64,000 nt of DNA from Maritimibacter sp. DP1N21-5 (GTDB lineage: Bacteria > Pseudomonadota > Alphaproteobacteria > Rhodobacterales > Rhodobacteraceae). Of the stretch, positions 26,732 to 35,365 are shown in pieces. The notes beneath the pieces are model-generated. The model saw only the letters and a program-made list of their open reading frames with translations, was not told the origin of the DNA and ran no database searches. The stretch lies in the NCBI RefSeq assembly GCF_019218295.1, contig NZ_JAHUZF010000004.1, forward strand, positions 248,001 through 312,000, written 5' to 3'. Position 1 is the stretch's first letter; each line of letters starts with the position of its first letter. Made by a program: the position numbers and the translations under genes.

Positions 26732-28699
26732 TTAGCGCAACACGCCCGCGGCCACGAGCGCGTCGTGTTTCGCCTCGTCATACCACCAGAAATCCATGTA
26801 GCCCAAGGCATAGGGCGGCATATTTTCGGGGTGCTCGTATTGGTCGTAATAGGCGACGGTATAGACCGGTTTGAACCACTGCGGCACCATGAACCCGATG
26901 GAGCGCAGCACCCGGTCGAGCGCGTGGACGGCGGTTTGCAACTCGTCCAGATCCTTGGCCGCGACCACGGCGGGAATGAGCTTGTCCACCGCCTCGCTGC
27001 GCAGGCGCATGAGGTTGCGTGAACTGTCGTCGGCCGTCTTCGAGGCGAACCACTGCTCAAGGTCGATGCCCGGCTCGAAGCCCATGCTGAAGCCGTGGCT
27101 TACCATGTCGAATTCGCCCGCGCGGCGGCGTTCGACATATTGCGCGGTGTCCACCCGCTCCAGTTTCGCGTTCACGCCAAGCTGTTGAAGGTTCTCGATA
27201 TAGGGGTTGATGATGCGATCAAAGCTCGGGTCGTAGGACACGATGACCAGGTCGAGCATCTGGCCGTCCTTGCGCAGCTTGCCATCCGACCCCGGCTCCC
27301 ATCCGGCTTCGGCCAGAAGCGCGCCCGCCTGACGGAACATCCCACGGTCCGGGCGGTTCTGGGCGGCCGCGTTGACGGGCGGCTCGGGGGCCTCCTCGGC
27401 CAGGATCGCGGCATCCAGAAGTCCCTCGTCCACGAGCGGCTGGAGCAGCGCGACCTCAGCCTCCGATGGCGTTCCCGTCGCGGCGAGTTCGGAGCCGGGC
27501 CAGAAGCTGTTCACCCGGGAATAGAGCCCGTAAAACAGCGCCTCGTTGGACCATTCGAAGTTGAACATCATGCCGATGGCATCGCGCACGCGCTTGTCCT
27601 GCCAGGTCGGACGATCAAGGTTGAAGACGAAGCTTTGCGCCGTGCCCACGGTCCCGTCGGCAAACTCGGTCTTGATGACGTGGCCGTCCTGAAGGTTCGG
27701 GAAATTTTCGTAACCCGTGGCCCAGATGAGCGAGGAGTTCTCTTCGCGGAAGGTGAAAGCCCCAGCCTTGAAGGCTTCGAAGGCGGCCTGGCTGTCGGCG
27801 AAATACTCCACGCGGATTGTGTCGAAGTTGGACTGCCCGATCTGAAGCGGGTGATCGGCGCCCCAATAGTCGGGATTGCGCTTGTAGATGATCTGACGGT
27901 TGTAGTCGAAACTGTCGAGCACATAGGCGCCGGTGGACATGAAGGGCTGGTCGGAGCTTTCATCTAGCCGCTGGCCCGTTTCCTCGAACCAGGCCTTGGA
28001 GAAGACGGGCGTGCCGCCGGCAAAGGTGATCCTCTCGCGGATCGGCGCCTGATCGGTGAAGGTGAAGGTGATGGTGTGGGGATCCAGGACCTCTACGCCT
28101 TCGATAAAGCCTTCGACGATGGCGCGGTATTCGGTGATGCCCTGTTCGAGAAACAGGTTGAAGGAATAGAGCACGTCCTCGGCGGTCATCGGCGTGCCGT
28201 CGGAAAACGTCACATCGTCGCGCAGGTTGAAGGTCACCCACTTGAGGTCCTCGGGATACTCCATCGTCGTGCAGAGCAGGCAATAGGCGCTATAGGCGTC
28301 GTCGGCCGTGGCGGCGAGGATCGCCTCGGACCCGATGGTGTTCAACGCCGCCGGAACGCCCTTTCGGGAATACTGGTTGAAGCTGTCGAAGGTCCCCATG
28401 GAAGAGATCGAGATCTCTCCGCCTTTGGGCGCGTCGGGGTTTACATAGTCGAGATGGGGGAAATCCGGCCCGTATTTCACTTCGCCGAAGTTGGAATAGG
28501 CGTGGGTGACGGTGGTTTGGGCGTCCTGCCCCGCATCCTGCCCCCGGGCGATGATGGTTCCGGCGAGCACCACGGCGCCTGAGAGCGCGAGGGTCAGCGC
28601 CACGGAGCGCAGATCGGAGAAGATACGGGTGGCGGCCTGTGCCTGACCGCGCGGGGCCGGGTTGCGGGGGTCGTTGCGGCGCGAGGCGTGCGGCGTCAT
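26732..28699 (-). CDS. yejA: Peptide ABC transporter periplasmic binding protein
   Basis: 655 aa extracellular solute-binding protein family 5. A signal peptide lies at about residues 28-54 (VALTLALSGAVVLAG). The mature part has the YejA features FGEVKYGPDFPHLDYVNPDAPKGG-type opening and FNLRDDVTFSDGTPMTAEDV. It captures peptides for YejBEF. The ATG at 28699 has AAGGAGAG 3-10 bases upstream. The N-terminus before the hydrophobic core is longer than usual (27 residues, basic). First gene of yejABEF. Confidence 0.92.
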   Translation of the reverse strand: MTPHASRRNDPRNPAPRGQAQAATRIFSDLRSVALTLALSGAVVLAGTIIARGQDAGQDAQTTVTHAYSNFGEVKYGPDFPHLDYVNPDAPKGGEISISSMGTFDSFNQYSRKGVPAALNTIGSEAILAATADDAYSAYCLLCTTMEYPEDLKWVTFNLRDDVTFSDGTPMTAEDVLYSFNLFLEQGITEYRAIVEGFIEGVEVLDPHTITFTFTDQAPIRERITFAGGTPVFSKAWFEETGQRLDESSDQPFMSTGAYVLDSFDYNRQIIYKRNPDYWGADHPLQIGQSNFDTIRVEYFADSQAAFEAFKAGAFTFREENSSLIWATGYENFPNLQDGHVIKTEFADGTVGTAQSFVFNLDRPTWQDKRVRDAIGMMFNFEWSNEALFYGLYSRVNSFWPGSELAATGTPSEAEVALLQPLVDEGLLDAAILAEEAPEPPVNAAAQNRPDRGMFRQAGALLAEAGWEPGSDGKLRKDGQMLDLVIVSYDPSFDRIINPYIENLQQLGVNAKLERVDTAQYVERRRAGEFDMVSHGFSMGFEPGIDLEQWFASKTADDSSRNLMRLRSEAVDKLIPAVVAAKDLDELQTAVHALDRVLRSIGFMVPQWFKPVYTVAYYDQYEHPENMPPYALGYMDFWWYDEAKHDALVAAGVLR

Positions 28700-28826
28700 G
28701 GGCTCTCCTTGATCGCGAATTCCCTGTTTCATGCAGGCTACGGCCCGCCGCCCCCCAACTTCAAGGCGAGAATTCGTGAGGCAGGTTGCAGGGACATTAC
28801 ATGCTTGTCCCTTTGCCAACGGAAAA

Positions 28827-28862
28827 GGGCCGCTTCGGTTCCCCGAAACGGCCCTTGTCAAT
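28827..28862 (-). terminator. Intrinsic terminator of the cytochrome c gene
   Basis: AAGGGCCG and CGGCCCTT arms with an inner TTCGG/CCGAA pair form a long hairpin; on the minus strand it is followed by TTTTCC. It closes the cytochrome c552 transcript and separates it from yejA. Confidence 0.8.
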
Positions 28863-28878
28863 CACTGGTTCGCCCCGA

Positions 28879-29421
28879 TCAGTTCTGCGTGGCGAGCCAG
28901 GCGATCAGGTTCGCGCGGTCCTCGATGTCCTTGAGACCGGAATAGGTCATCTTGGTGCCGGGGACGTCGCCGCGCGGGTTCTCGAGGAAGGCGTCGAGCG
29001 CTTCCGGGGTCCATTCACCGCCATGCGCGGCCATGGCGTCGGAGTAGCCGAAGCCGTCGACGGCGGCGACCGTGCGGCCGACCACGCCATCGAGATGCGG
29101 GCCGGTGCCGTTGGAACCGTCGACCTTGTGGCAGGCCTTGCACTTGTTGAAGACCGATTCACCGGCGGCCGCATCTGCCGAGGCGAAGACTTCTTCGAAC
29201 GAGGGGCCGGCTTCTTCCTCGGCGCCACCGGCTTCGGAGGCTTCGAGGTTCGCGATCACGTAGCCCTGCGTGGCATGAGCCTCTTCACCTTCGGCGGCTT
29301 CGCCATGGCTTTCCGACGCCGTTGCATAGAGGCTGTCGGCGGCCCAGTTTCCGAAGAGGAAGATCAGCAGAGCGGCGCAGACGGCGGCGCCGGCCTTGGT
29401 GAAGGTCATTGTGTCGAACAT
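28879..29421 (-). CDS. cycM: Membrane-anchored cytochrome c552 (CycM type)
   Basis: 180 aa. An uncleaved N-terminal helix (about 10-28, [13 protein letters not shown]) anchors the protein; an acidic Ala/Glu-rich spacer follows; then a class I cytochrome c domain with CKACHK (about 94-99), [10 protein letters not shown] and a distal Met ligand in GTKMTYSG. It carries electrons from the bc1 complex to terminal oxidases in Paracoccus and Rhodobacter relatives. Divergent from pheA. Confidence 0.92.
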   Translation of the reverse strand: MFDTMTFTKAGAAVCAALLIFLFGNWAADSLYATASESHGEAAEGEEAHATQGYVIANLEASEAGGAEEEAGPSFEEVFASADAAAGESVFNKCKACHKVDGSNGTGPHLDGVVGRTVAAVDGFGYSDAMAAHGGEWTPEALDAFLENPRGDVPGTKMTYSGLKDIEDRANLIAWLATQN

Positions 29422-29550
29422 GTCGCGATCCGTTCCTGGCTAATTCTGGCGGGTGTCTACACGCTTTAACTGGCTGAATTCAAGCGCTATGAGGCGCGAC
29501 GATAGGCCCCATGGGGCGTATTTTCAGGAATGTGAGCGAAGGTGAGCGAG

Positions 29551-30387
29551 ATGGCGGGCAAGATTGCGTTTCAGGGCGACCTCGGGGCCTATTCCCACGA
29601 AGCCTGTCTCGCGGCGCGGCCCGATCATGAGCCGTTGCCCTGCGCGACCTTCGAGGACGTCATCGCGGCGGTGAAATCGGGCGAGGCGGACCTAGCAATG
29701 CTGCCGGTCGAGAACTCGACCTATGGCCGTGTCGCTGATATCCACCGGCTGCTTCCCGAAAGCGGGCTGCATATCCTGGACGAGGCCTTCGTCCGAGTGC
29801 GCATCGCGCTCATGAGCGTGCCGGGACGCAAGCTTGAAGACATCCGGGACGTGCGCGCGCACCTGGTGCTTCTGCCCCAGTCGGCCGCCTTCCTGCGCGC
29901 CCATGGTATCCGGGGCCATGCGGCGGCGGACAGCGCCGGGGCGGCGGCGGATCTGGCGGCGCATCAAACCGAGGGCGAAGGGGTCCTCGCCTCGGCGCTC
30001 GCCGCCGAGATCCACGGGCTCGAGGTGCTGGCGCGAGATATCGAGGATCACGGCCACAACACGACACGCTTCCTGATCATGGGGCGCGACATCGACCTGA
30101 CCCGGCGCGGGCCCGGTAAGATGATGACCACCTTCGTTTTCGAGGTGCGCAACATTCCGGCCGCGCTCTACAAGGCGATGGGCGGGTTCGCGACCAACGG
30201 CGTCAACATGACCAAGCTCGAAAGCTACATGATCGACGGGAATTTCACCGCGACCCGCTTCTATTCTGACGTGGAGGGGCACCCGGACGATCCGGGGCTG
30301 AAGCTCGCGCTGGAGGAACTGGGGTATTTCACGACGAACCTCGACATTCTCGGGGTCTATCCGGCCGACCCGCGTCGCAACGGCTGA
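29551..30387 (+). CDS. pheA: Prephenate dehydratase
   Basis: 278 aa. It forms phenylpyruvate from prephenate in phenylalanine synthesis. Catalytic-domain motifs: IAFQGDLGAYSHEAC, PVENSTYGRV and NTTRFLIMGRD (TRF motif). A C-terminal ACT domain (about 200-270, with LESYMIDG in place of ESRP) senses phenylalanine. There is no fused chorismate mutase. The ATG at 29551 has AAGGTGAG just upstream; the GTG at 29542 is an alternative adding three residues. Confidence 0.94.
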   Translation: MAGKIAFQGDLGAYSHEACLAARPDHEPLPCATFEDVIAAVKSGEADLAMLPVENSTYGRVADIHRLLPESGLHILDEAFVRVRIALMSVPGRKLEDIRDVRAHLVLLPQSAAFLRAHGIRGHAAADSAGAAADLAAHQTEGEGVLASALAAEIHGLEVLARDIEDHGHNTTRFLIMGRDIDLTRRGPGKMMTTFVFEVRNIPAALYKAMGGFATNGVNMTKLESYMIDGNFTATRFYSDVEGHPDDPGLKLALEELGYFTTNLDILGVYPADPRRNG

Positions 30388-30534
30388 GGTCGTTTAGTCG
30401 AGCTTCGCACAGGACTTGCGCCGCTTCGCCTCCGGCGAGGACGGCGCGGTGTCTCGCCCTGTGCGAGCCAGGATGGGGGCTTCGCCCCCGCTGCCTTCGG
30501 CAACTCCCCCAGAGTATTGGGAAAAGATGAAAGC
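30388..30534. repeat. Intergenic element with stable hairpins, likely dispersed Rhodobacterales repeat
   Basis: Between convergent pheA and the SRPBCC gene. It holds GGGGG-cttcg-CCCCC (30475-30489), GCC-ttc-GGC (30492-30500), then CCCCCAGAGTATTGGGAAAAGATGAAA. I recall close relatives of this last string as frequent intergenic repeats in Roseobacter-group genomes; that is memory, not a search. It may also end transcription from both sides. Confidence 0.5.
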
Positions 30535-31005
30535 TCAGAAGCCGCGGGCGTGGCAGCGTTCCTCGAGTTCCGCCGCATATTCGGCGACGCGGCGGCGATA
30601 GCGCTTCAGGATGTTCGTGCGCGCCAGTTTCGCCGACTGGATCATCAGGCGAGCGGGGATCGTCTTGGGCGTCGCGTCCATGGTCACGTTCATGCGCGTG
30701 CGGCTGCGCGACATGGCGACGAAGTCGATCAGCGCCTCGACCTCGAGCCCGGCGGAGCGCAGGATGAGCTTCATCTTTTCGGGCGGGTCATAGTCGGCCA
30801 GATCAACATCGACCTTGCGGTCTCGGCCGCGCAGGCTGAACTCGGCGTGCCAGGACATGCCGGTGCCGGTTGTCGTGAGGCTGTCGGTGCGCACCACGTC
30901 GACGCCGCGGCGCATGGCGGCGCGTTCGAACCAGGCGAAGTCGGCGACATTGGCGAAAACCGCTTCGATCGGCGCGGCGATATCCTCGCGCGTGGTGAGT
31001 TTCAT
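30535..31005 (-). CDS. SRPBCC (START-like) domain protein
   Basis: 156 aa. The chain starts with REDIAAPIEAVFANVADFAWFERA, the usual first strand and helices of the SRPBCC hydrophobic-pocket fold (polyketide cyclase/Bet v1 type), and continues with alternating beta strands (KVDVDLADYDP, MKLILRSAG). A basic C-terminal helix follows. Ligand unknown. The ATG at 31005 has AGAAGG 6-11 bases upstream. It lies 31 bases after nudC on the same strand. Confidence 0.82.
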   Translation of the reverse strand: MKLTTREDIAAPIEAVFANVADFAWFERAAMRRGVDVVRTDSLTTTGTGMSWHAEFSLRGRDRKVDVDLADYDPPEKMKLILRSAGLEVEALIDFVAMSRSRTRMNVTMDATPKTIPARLMIQSAKLARTNILKRYRRRVAEYAAELEERCHARGF

Positions 31006-31036
31006 GATGTGACCTTCTGACTGCTCGCTTCGTTTT

Positions 31037-32017
31037 TCAGCGCGGACTGTGCGGACTTGGCAGGGTTCCCGCAAGCCAATTCTTGAGCAATACCTGCGCG
31101 ATAGCCCCCCGGCGCGGCTTGCGGATCACAGGGTGGGCGCCAGAGAAGACGAGGGCAAGGTCTTCGCGGCTGACCCAGAGCGCATGTTCCAGTTCCACCG
31201 GGTCGAGCGTGATTTCGGTGGAAGTCGCTTCCGTCCGTGTGCCGATCATGAGCGAGGCCGGGAAGGGCCAGGGCTGGGAGGCGAGCATCTCGACCGGGCC
31301 GCAGTTCACGCCGGTTTCCTCGAACACCTCCCGGCGGGTGGCGGCCTCGATCGTTTCGCCGGGTTCCATGAAGCCCGCGAGAAGCGAATACATGCCCGGA
31401 GGCCAGCCGGGCGAGCGCCCCAAAAGGACCGAGTTGCCGCGCGTGACCAGCATGATCACCACCGGGTCGGTGCGGGGAAAATGCGGGCGGCCGCAAGCAG
31501 GGCAATCGCGGCGCCAGCCGGCCTGGCTCATCTCGGACGGCTGGCCGCAGTTGGCGCAGAAGCCATGCGACCGGTGCCACTCAAAGAGGCCCCGCGCGGT
31601 AGCGGCGACTTCGCTTTCCCAGGGGTCGAGGCCGTAGAGCGCGGCGCGAAGGTCGGCGAAATGGGCGTCGGGCGGAAGGTCGGGCGCCTCTACCGGAACG
31701 GGTTCGCCGCCGAAGCCGGGGCCGCCGTCCGCACTTTCATGGGGCGGGGTCCAGGAGGAGATGTCGGCCGCGAAAAGCGGGCGGTCACCACGCTGGCCGA
31801 GAAAGAGCCATTCGGGCTGGTTTTCGGCGATGAGCGGATGGGCGGCATCCGTGAAGACGAGGTCGAGCGCGCGGTCTTCTCCCTGAAAAAGCGGCCGGCC
31901 CCGCCAGAGCGGCAGAACATGCGCCGCGCCCGAGGACCAGAGCTCGTCAGCGCGCGGTCGCAGGTGCGCCGCGCGGTTGAGGCCACCGCCGCCGAAGGCG
32001 AGATCCGTGAGGTCCAT
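31037..32017 (-). CDS. nudC: NADH pyrophosphatase (NAD+ diphosphatase / RNA decapping hydrolase)
   Basis: 326 aa. The Zn ribbon is CANC ... CPAC, followed by PRTDPVVIMLV, the Nudix box (GFMEPGETIEAATRREVFEETG) and SQPWPFPASLM, which is diagnostic of NudC. It cleaves NADH to NMNH and AMP, and removes NAD caps from RNA in E. coli. The N-terminal domain is the NudC-specific one. The downstream SRPBCC gene may share its transcript. Confidence 0.93.
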   Translation of the reverse strand: MDLTDLAFGGGGLNRAAHLRPRADELWSSGAAHVLPLWRGRPLFQGEDRALDLVFTDAAHPLIAENQPEWLFLGQRGDRPLFAADISSWTPPHESADGGPGFGGEPVPVEAPDLPPDAHFADLRAALYGLDPWESEVAATARGLFEWHRSHGFCANCGQPSEMSQAGWRRDCPACGRPHFPRTDPVVIMLVTRGNSVLLGRSPGWPPGMYSLLAGFMEPGETIEAATRREVFEETGVNCGPVEMLASQPWPFPASLMIGTRTEATSTEITLDPVELEHALWVSREDLALVFSGAHPVIRKPRRGAIAQVLLKNWLAGTLPSPHSPR

Positions 32018-32080
32018 TGTGCGCTCCCTGACGTGTCGCGAGAGGGGTAGGGGGGTGACTTGTGGATGTCCACCGAATCC

Positions 32081-32109
32081 TTGCGTTCCGGTTTCGGGTT
32101 TCCTATATG
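32081..32109 (+). promoter_or_regulatory. Sigma-70-type promoter of the SRP RNA gene
   Basis: TTGCGT (32081-32086), a 17-base spacer and TATATG (32104-32109). The -10 ends 7 bases before the first base of the SRP RNA helix at 32117, the expected distance to a start point. Confidence 0.8.
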
Positions 32110-32116
32110 CCCCTTC

Positions 32117-32210
32117 GAGAGGTTGGCGCGGGCGAGCACCTCGCCAACCCGGTCAGGTCCGGAAGGAAGCAGCCGTAACGAGTCCCGCTTGGGTCGTTGT
32201 CCAGCCTCTC
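32117..32210 (+). ncRNA. ffs: Signal recognition particle RNA, small bacterial (4.5S) type
   Basis: 94 bases. The conserved apical domain GGTCAGGTCCGGAAGGAAGC with AGCCGTAACGAG is present, and the ends pair (GAGAGGTTGG at 32117-32126 with CCAGCCTCTC at 32201-32210, one G-U). The RNA binds Ffh and FtsY for co-translational membrane targeting. A strong promoter is seen just upstream. Confidence 0.95.
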
Positions 32211-32231
32211 ACCTTATCCCTTTGAAAACCG

Positions 32232-33161
32232 TCATCCGGCCACGATGGCCATGGCCGTCATGAGGTCGAGATGGGCACCGCCTCCGTTCTTGAAGACCGT
32301 GATATCGCGGTCGCTGACGCGCCCGATCTTGCCCGCCACGAGATCGTAGAAATCCCCCAGAACGTCGTCCCGCGTGATCGTGCCTTCGGCAAGCGGGATC
32401 GAGAGCTCGCCAATATGCGCGAGCGTCGTGTCGAAGCTGTCGACGAAAAGGCGGCCACGCTTCAGGAGCCTATCGTCGGCTTCACGCATGTCTGATTTGA
32501 ACGCGCCGATCAGGTCGACATGGGTGCCCTCGCGGAGCCAGTCGCCATTCAGGATCGGTGTCTTTGCCATGGTGGCACTCGTGATGATGTCGGCGGCAGC
32601 GGCAGCGGCGGCGAGATCGGACGTCGCGCGCACCTCGAACGGGAGGTTGCCGTTGTTCATTGCCAGCGCTGCCGCGTTGTCGGGATTGCGGCCCCAGATC
32701 GTGATGCGTTCGAGCTTGGGGAACATCTCGCCATAGGCAAGGATCAGGCTGCTCGCGACGATACCGGTTCCGACGACGAGGAGATGGCGGCTGTCGGGCC
32801 GTGCCAGCAGAAGAGCGCCGAGTACCGAATCCGCCGCCGTCTTCCAGTAGGTCACCACGTCCGAGGCCACGAGAGCGACGGGTGCGCCGGTCGCTTCGTC
32901 AAAGATCTGCATCGCACCTTGAACCGAAGGGAGCCCCTTCGCGGCATTGCCGGGAAAGACGGTGAAGGATTTGACGCCGATCCCCAGCCCTTCGATCCAG
33001 GCGGCACGGGTCATGAAGGCGTCGTCGCCCCGGCTCAGGAACTGGTCCTTGATCTGGGCTTGGGGTAGGCGATGCCCGGCTTTCAAGGCCGCGACGGCCT
33101 TGGCCCAGCCGAAACTTGCGGGAACGTCGCTCTGGGCGATCTGCTTGATTGTGGATGTCAT
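32232..33161 (-). CDS. Ornithine cyclodeaminase/mu-crystallin family protein
   Basis: 309 aa. The family marks are the N-terminal catalytic Lys region (IGVKSFTVFPGN), LVASDVVTYWKTAADS, and a Rossmann loop (VVGTGIVASSLI). The loop differs from the common GxGxQA. Relatives deaminate ornithine, reduce imino acids or make cyclic amino acids with NAD(P)H, so the reaction here cannot be fixed. The C-terminal ITVFKNGGGAHLDLMTA is typical. No partner genes around it reveal a pathway. Confidence 0.85.
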   Translation of the reverse strand: MTSTIKQIAQSDVPASFGWAKAVAALKAGHRLPQAQIKDQFLSRGDDAFMTRAAWIEGLGIGVKSFTVFPGNAAKGLPSVQGAMQIFDEATGAPVALVASDVVTYWKTAADSVLGALLLARPDSRHLLVVGTGIVASSLILAYGEMFPKLERITIWGRNPDNAAALAMNNGNLPFEVRATSDLAAAAAAADIITSATMAKTPILNGDWLREGTHVDLIGAFKSDMREADDRLLKRGRLFVDSFDTTLAHIGELSIPLAEGTITRDDVLGDFYDLVAGKIGRVSDRDITVFKNGGGAHLDLMTAMAIVAG

Positions 33162-33277
33162 GTGCGCCGTCCATCGCCGCGGGGGGCGAAACGGCGGCTA
33201 ACGCTCTGGAAACCTTTGATCCGGGGCATGCGGTCCTCCCTGAGACGGTCGGAGCGACCCTAATCCACCGTATGGGG

Positions 33278-34237
33278 TCAGCGCCAGTCGAAGAAGTTCG
33301 GGCCCGCCTGCGCCAGCAGTTTGCGCGCCATCTCGGTCCCGATTTCCGGCCCGTCCTCGATGGCGCCGGTCATGTCGTCGGCAAGGGCTTCCGACCCGTC
33401 GGTGCGCAGGATTTCCCCGCGCAGCCGCAGCGTCGTTCCATCGAGCGTCGCGAGCCCGGCGATGGGGGTCTGGCAGGAGCCGTCCAGCGCGGCAAGAAAC
33501 GCGCGTTCGGCGCCGAGGCGCTGGCCGGTGGCGGTGTCGTGGAGCGCTTCGAGCATATGGATGGCCCGGGCGTCGTGACTGCGCCGTTCGATCCCGATGG
33601 CGCCCTGCGCCACGGCAGGCAGCATGTCCTCGGGCGCGATGGGGGTATGGGGCACATCGCCGAGCATCCCGAGCCGCGTGAGACCGGCCATTGCAAGGAA
33701 GGTCGCCTCGGCCAGATTGTCCCCGAGCTTGGTAAGCCGGGTCTGCACGTTGCCGCGAAATTCGACCACGGTCAGGTCGGGACGGCGATTGAGAAGCTGC
33801 GAGCGGCGGCGCAGCGACGAGGTGCCGACCGTCGCGCCTTGCCGCAGGTCGGCCAGGGGGCTTCCGTCCAGCGCCACGAATGCGTCGCGGGTGTCTTCGC
33901 GCGGGAGGTAGCAGTCGAGCGTGAGACCGGCGGGTTGCGCCACCGGCATGTCCTTCATCGAGTGCACGGCAAGGTCGATGCCGCCCGACAGTAGCTGATC
34001 CTCGATCTCGCGGGTGAAGAGCCCCTTGCCGCCGAGCGTCTTGAGCGGTGTGTCCGACGCGATCAGCGCCCGGTCGTCTCCGGTGGTCTTAATGACCACG
34101 ATCTCGAAGGCCGCCTCGGGCAGGTCGAAGGCCGCGGCGAGCCGGTCGCGCGTCTCATGCGCCTGCGCCAGCGCGAGGGGCGAGCCTCGGGTGCCGATCT
34201 TGAGCGGGTTCAGCGGGTCGGGGAGCGTGATGGTCAT
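33278..34237 (-). CDS. hemC: Porphobilinogen deaminase (hydroxymethylbilane synthase)
   Basis: 319 aa. It joins four porphobilinogens to hydroxymethylbilane, the common precursor of haem, corrins and chlorophyll. Motifs: IGTRGSPLALAQA, HSMKDMP, GTSSLRRRSQL, and GSCQTP with the Cys that carries the dipyrromethane cofactor (about residue 253). The ATG at 34237 follows GGGGC; a longer frame is not needed. Divergent from hemE with a 99-base shared spacer. Confidence 0.96.
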   Translation of the reverse strand: MTITLPDPLNPLKIGTRGSPLALAQAHETRDRLAAAFDLPEAAFEIVVIKTTGDDRALIASDTPLKTLGGKGLFTREIEDQLLSGGIDLAVHSMKDMPVAQPAGLTLDCYLPREDTRDAFVALDGSPLADLRQGATVGTSSLRRRSQLLNRRPDLTVVEFRGNVQTRLTKLGDNLAEATFLAMAGLTRLGMLGDVPHTPIAPEDMLPAVAQGAIGIERRSHDARAIHMLEALHDTATGQRLGAERAFLAALDGSCQTPIAGLATLDGTTLRLRGEILRTDGSEALADDMTGAIEDGPEIGTEMARKLLAQAGPNFFDWR

Positions 34238-34336
34238 GGGGCGAGTGAATAGACGCGACGGATTGTCCCGTCCAGACCTGCGCTTGCTTGACAATCGCGG
34301 CCCGAGACGTGACGTGAAGCCGCAGAGGAGACCACG

Positions 34337-35365
34337 ATGACCAAGACGATCCTACGCGCATTGGCCGGAGAAACGCTGCCCACACCGCCGATCTGGATGA
34401 TGCGGCAGGCGGGGCGCTACCTGCCGGAATACCGCGCTACGCGCGCCATGGCCGGGGATTTCCTGTCCCTCTGCTATACACCCGATCTGGCCGCCGAGGT
34501 GACGTTGCAGCCGATCCGACGCTACGGGTTCGACGCCGCGATCCTCTTCGCCGACATCCTGCTCTTGCCGCAGGCGCTGGGCGCGGACCTGTGGTTCGTG
34601 ACCGGCGAGGGTCCGCGTCTGTCCACGATCAACCGGCAGGCGGAATTCGATGCGCTGAAGGGGGCCGATGACATCCACGATCATCTGGCGCCGGTCTATG
34701 AAACGGTGTCGATCCTGTCGCGGGAATTGCCAAAGGAGACGACGCTGATCGGCTTCGCCGGTGCGCCATGGACGGTTGCCACCTATATGATCGCCGGGCG
34801 CGGCACGCCGGATCAGGCGCCGGCCCATGCGCTGAAAGCGGAAAACCAGGCGCTGTTTGCGGCGCTCATCGACCGGATCACGGACGGCACCATCGAATAC
34901 CTCTCGAAACAGATCGAGGCCGGGGCCGAGGTGGTAAAGCTCTTCGATAGCTGGGCCGGGTCGCTGCGCGGTCAGGACTTTGACGACTTCGCGCTGGCAC
35001 CCGCCAAGCGGATCATCGCGGAACTGAAGACCCGCCATCCGGGCGTGCCGATCATCGCCTTCCCGCGCGAGGCGGGCGACCGTTACGTCGGTTTCGCCAA
35101 GGCGACAGGGGCCGATTGCGTGGCGCTGGACAATTCCGTGTCGGCCGAATGGGCCGCGGCCAATGTGCAGGTCGACGGATGCGTTCAAGGCAACATGGCG
35201 CCGGGCCACATGGTCACCGGCGGGCAGGCGCTGGTGGACGAGGCGCGCGCCATCGTCGAAGCCTTCCGGGGCGGTCCGCATATCTTCAACCTGGGCCATG
35301 GCATCACACCGGATGCCGACCCCGAGAACGTCGCCTTGATGATCGAGGCGGTGCGCAACGCCTAG
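34337..35365 (+). CDS. hemE: Uroporphyrinogen III decarboxylase
   Basis: 342 aa. It removes four acetate carboxyls of uroporphyrinogen III to give coproporphyrinogen III. Motifs: [20 protein letters not shown] (substrate loop), [14 protein letters not shown] and FNLGHGI. The ATG at 34337 has AGAGGAG 7-13 bases upstream. It ends in TAG that overlaps, on the other strand, the TAG of the FAD oxidoreductase (shared CTAG). Confidence 0.96.
   Translation: MTKTILRALAGETLPTPPIWMMRQAGRYLPEYRATRAMAGDFLSLCYTPDLAAEVTLQPIRRYGFDAAILFADILLLPQALGADLWFVTGEGPRLSTINRQAEFDALKGADDIHDHLAPVYETVSILSRELPKETTLIGFAGAPWTVATYMIAGRGTPDQAPAHALKAENQALFAALIDRITDGTIEYLSKQIEAGAEVVKLFDSWAGSLRGQDFDDFALAPAKRIIAELKTRHPGVPIIAFPREAGDRYVGFAKATGADCVALDNSVSAEWAAANVQVDGCVQGNMAPGHMVTGGQALVDEARAIVEAFRGGPHIFNLGHGITPDADPENVALMIEAVRNA

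Noticed and set aside
34288..34316. TTGACA in the hemC/hemE spacer as hemE promoter
   Set aside because: No acceptable -10 lies 16-18 bases downstream, so it was not listed as a feature.
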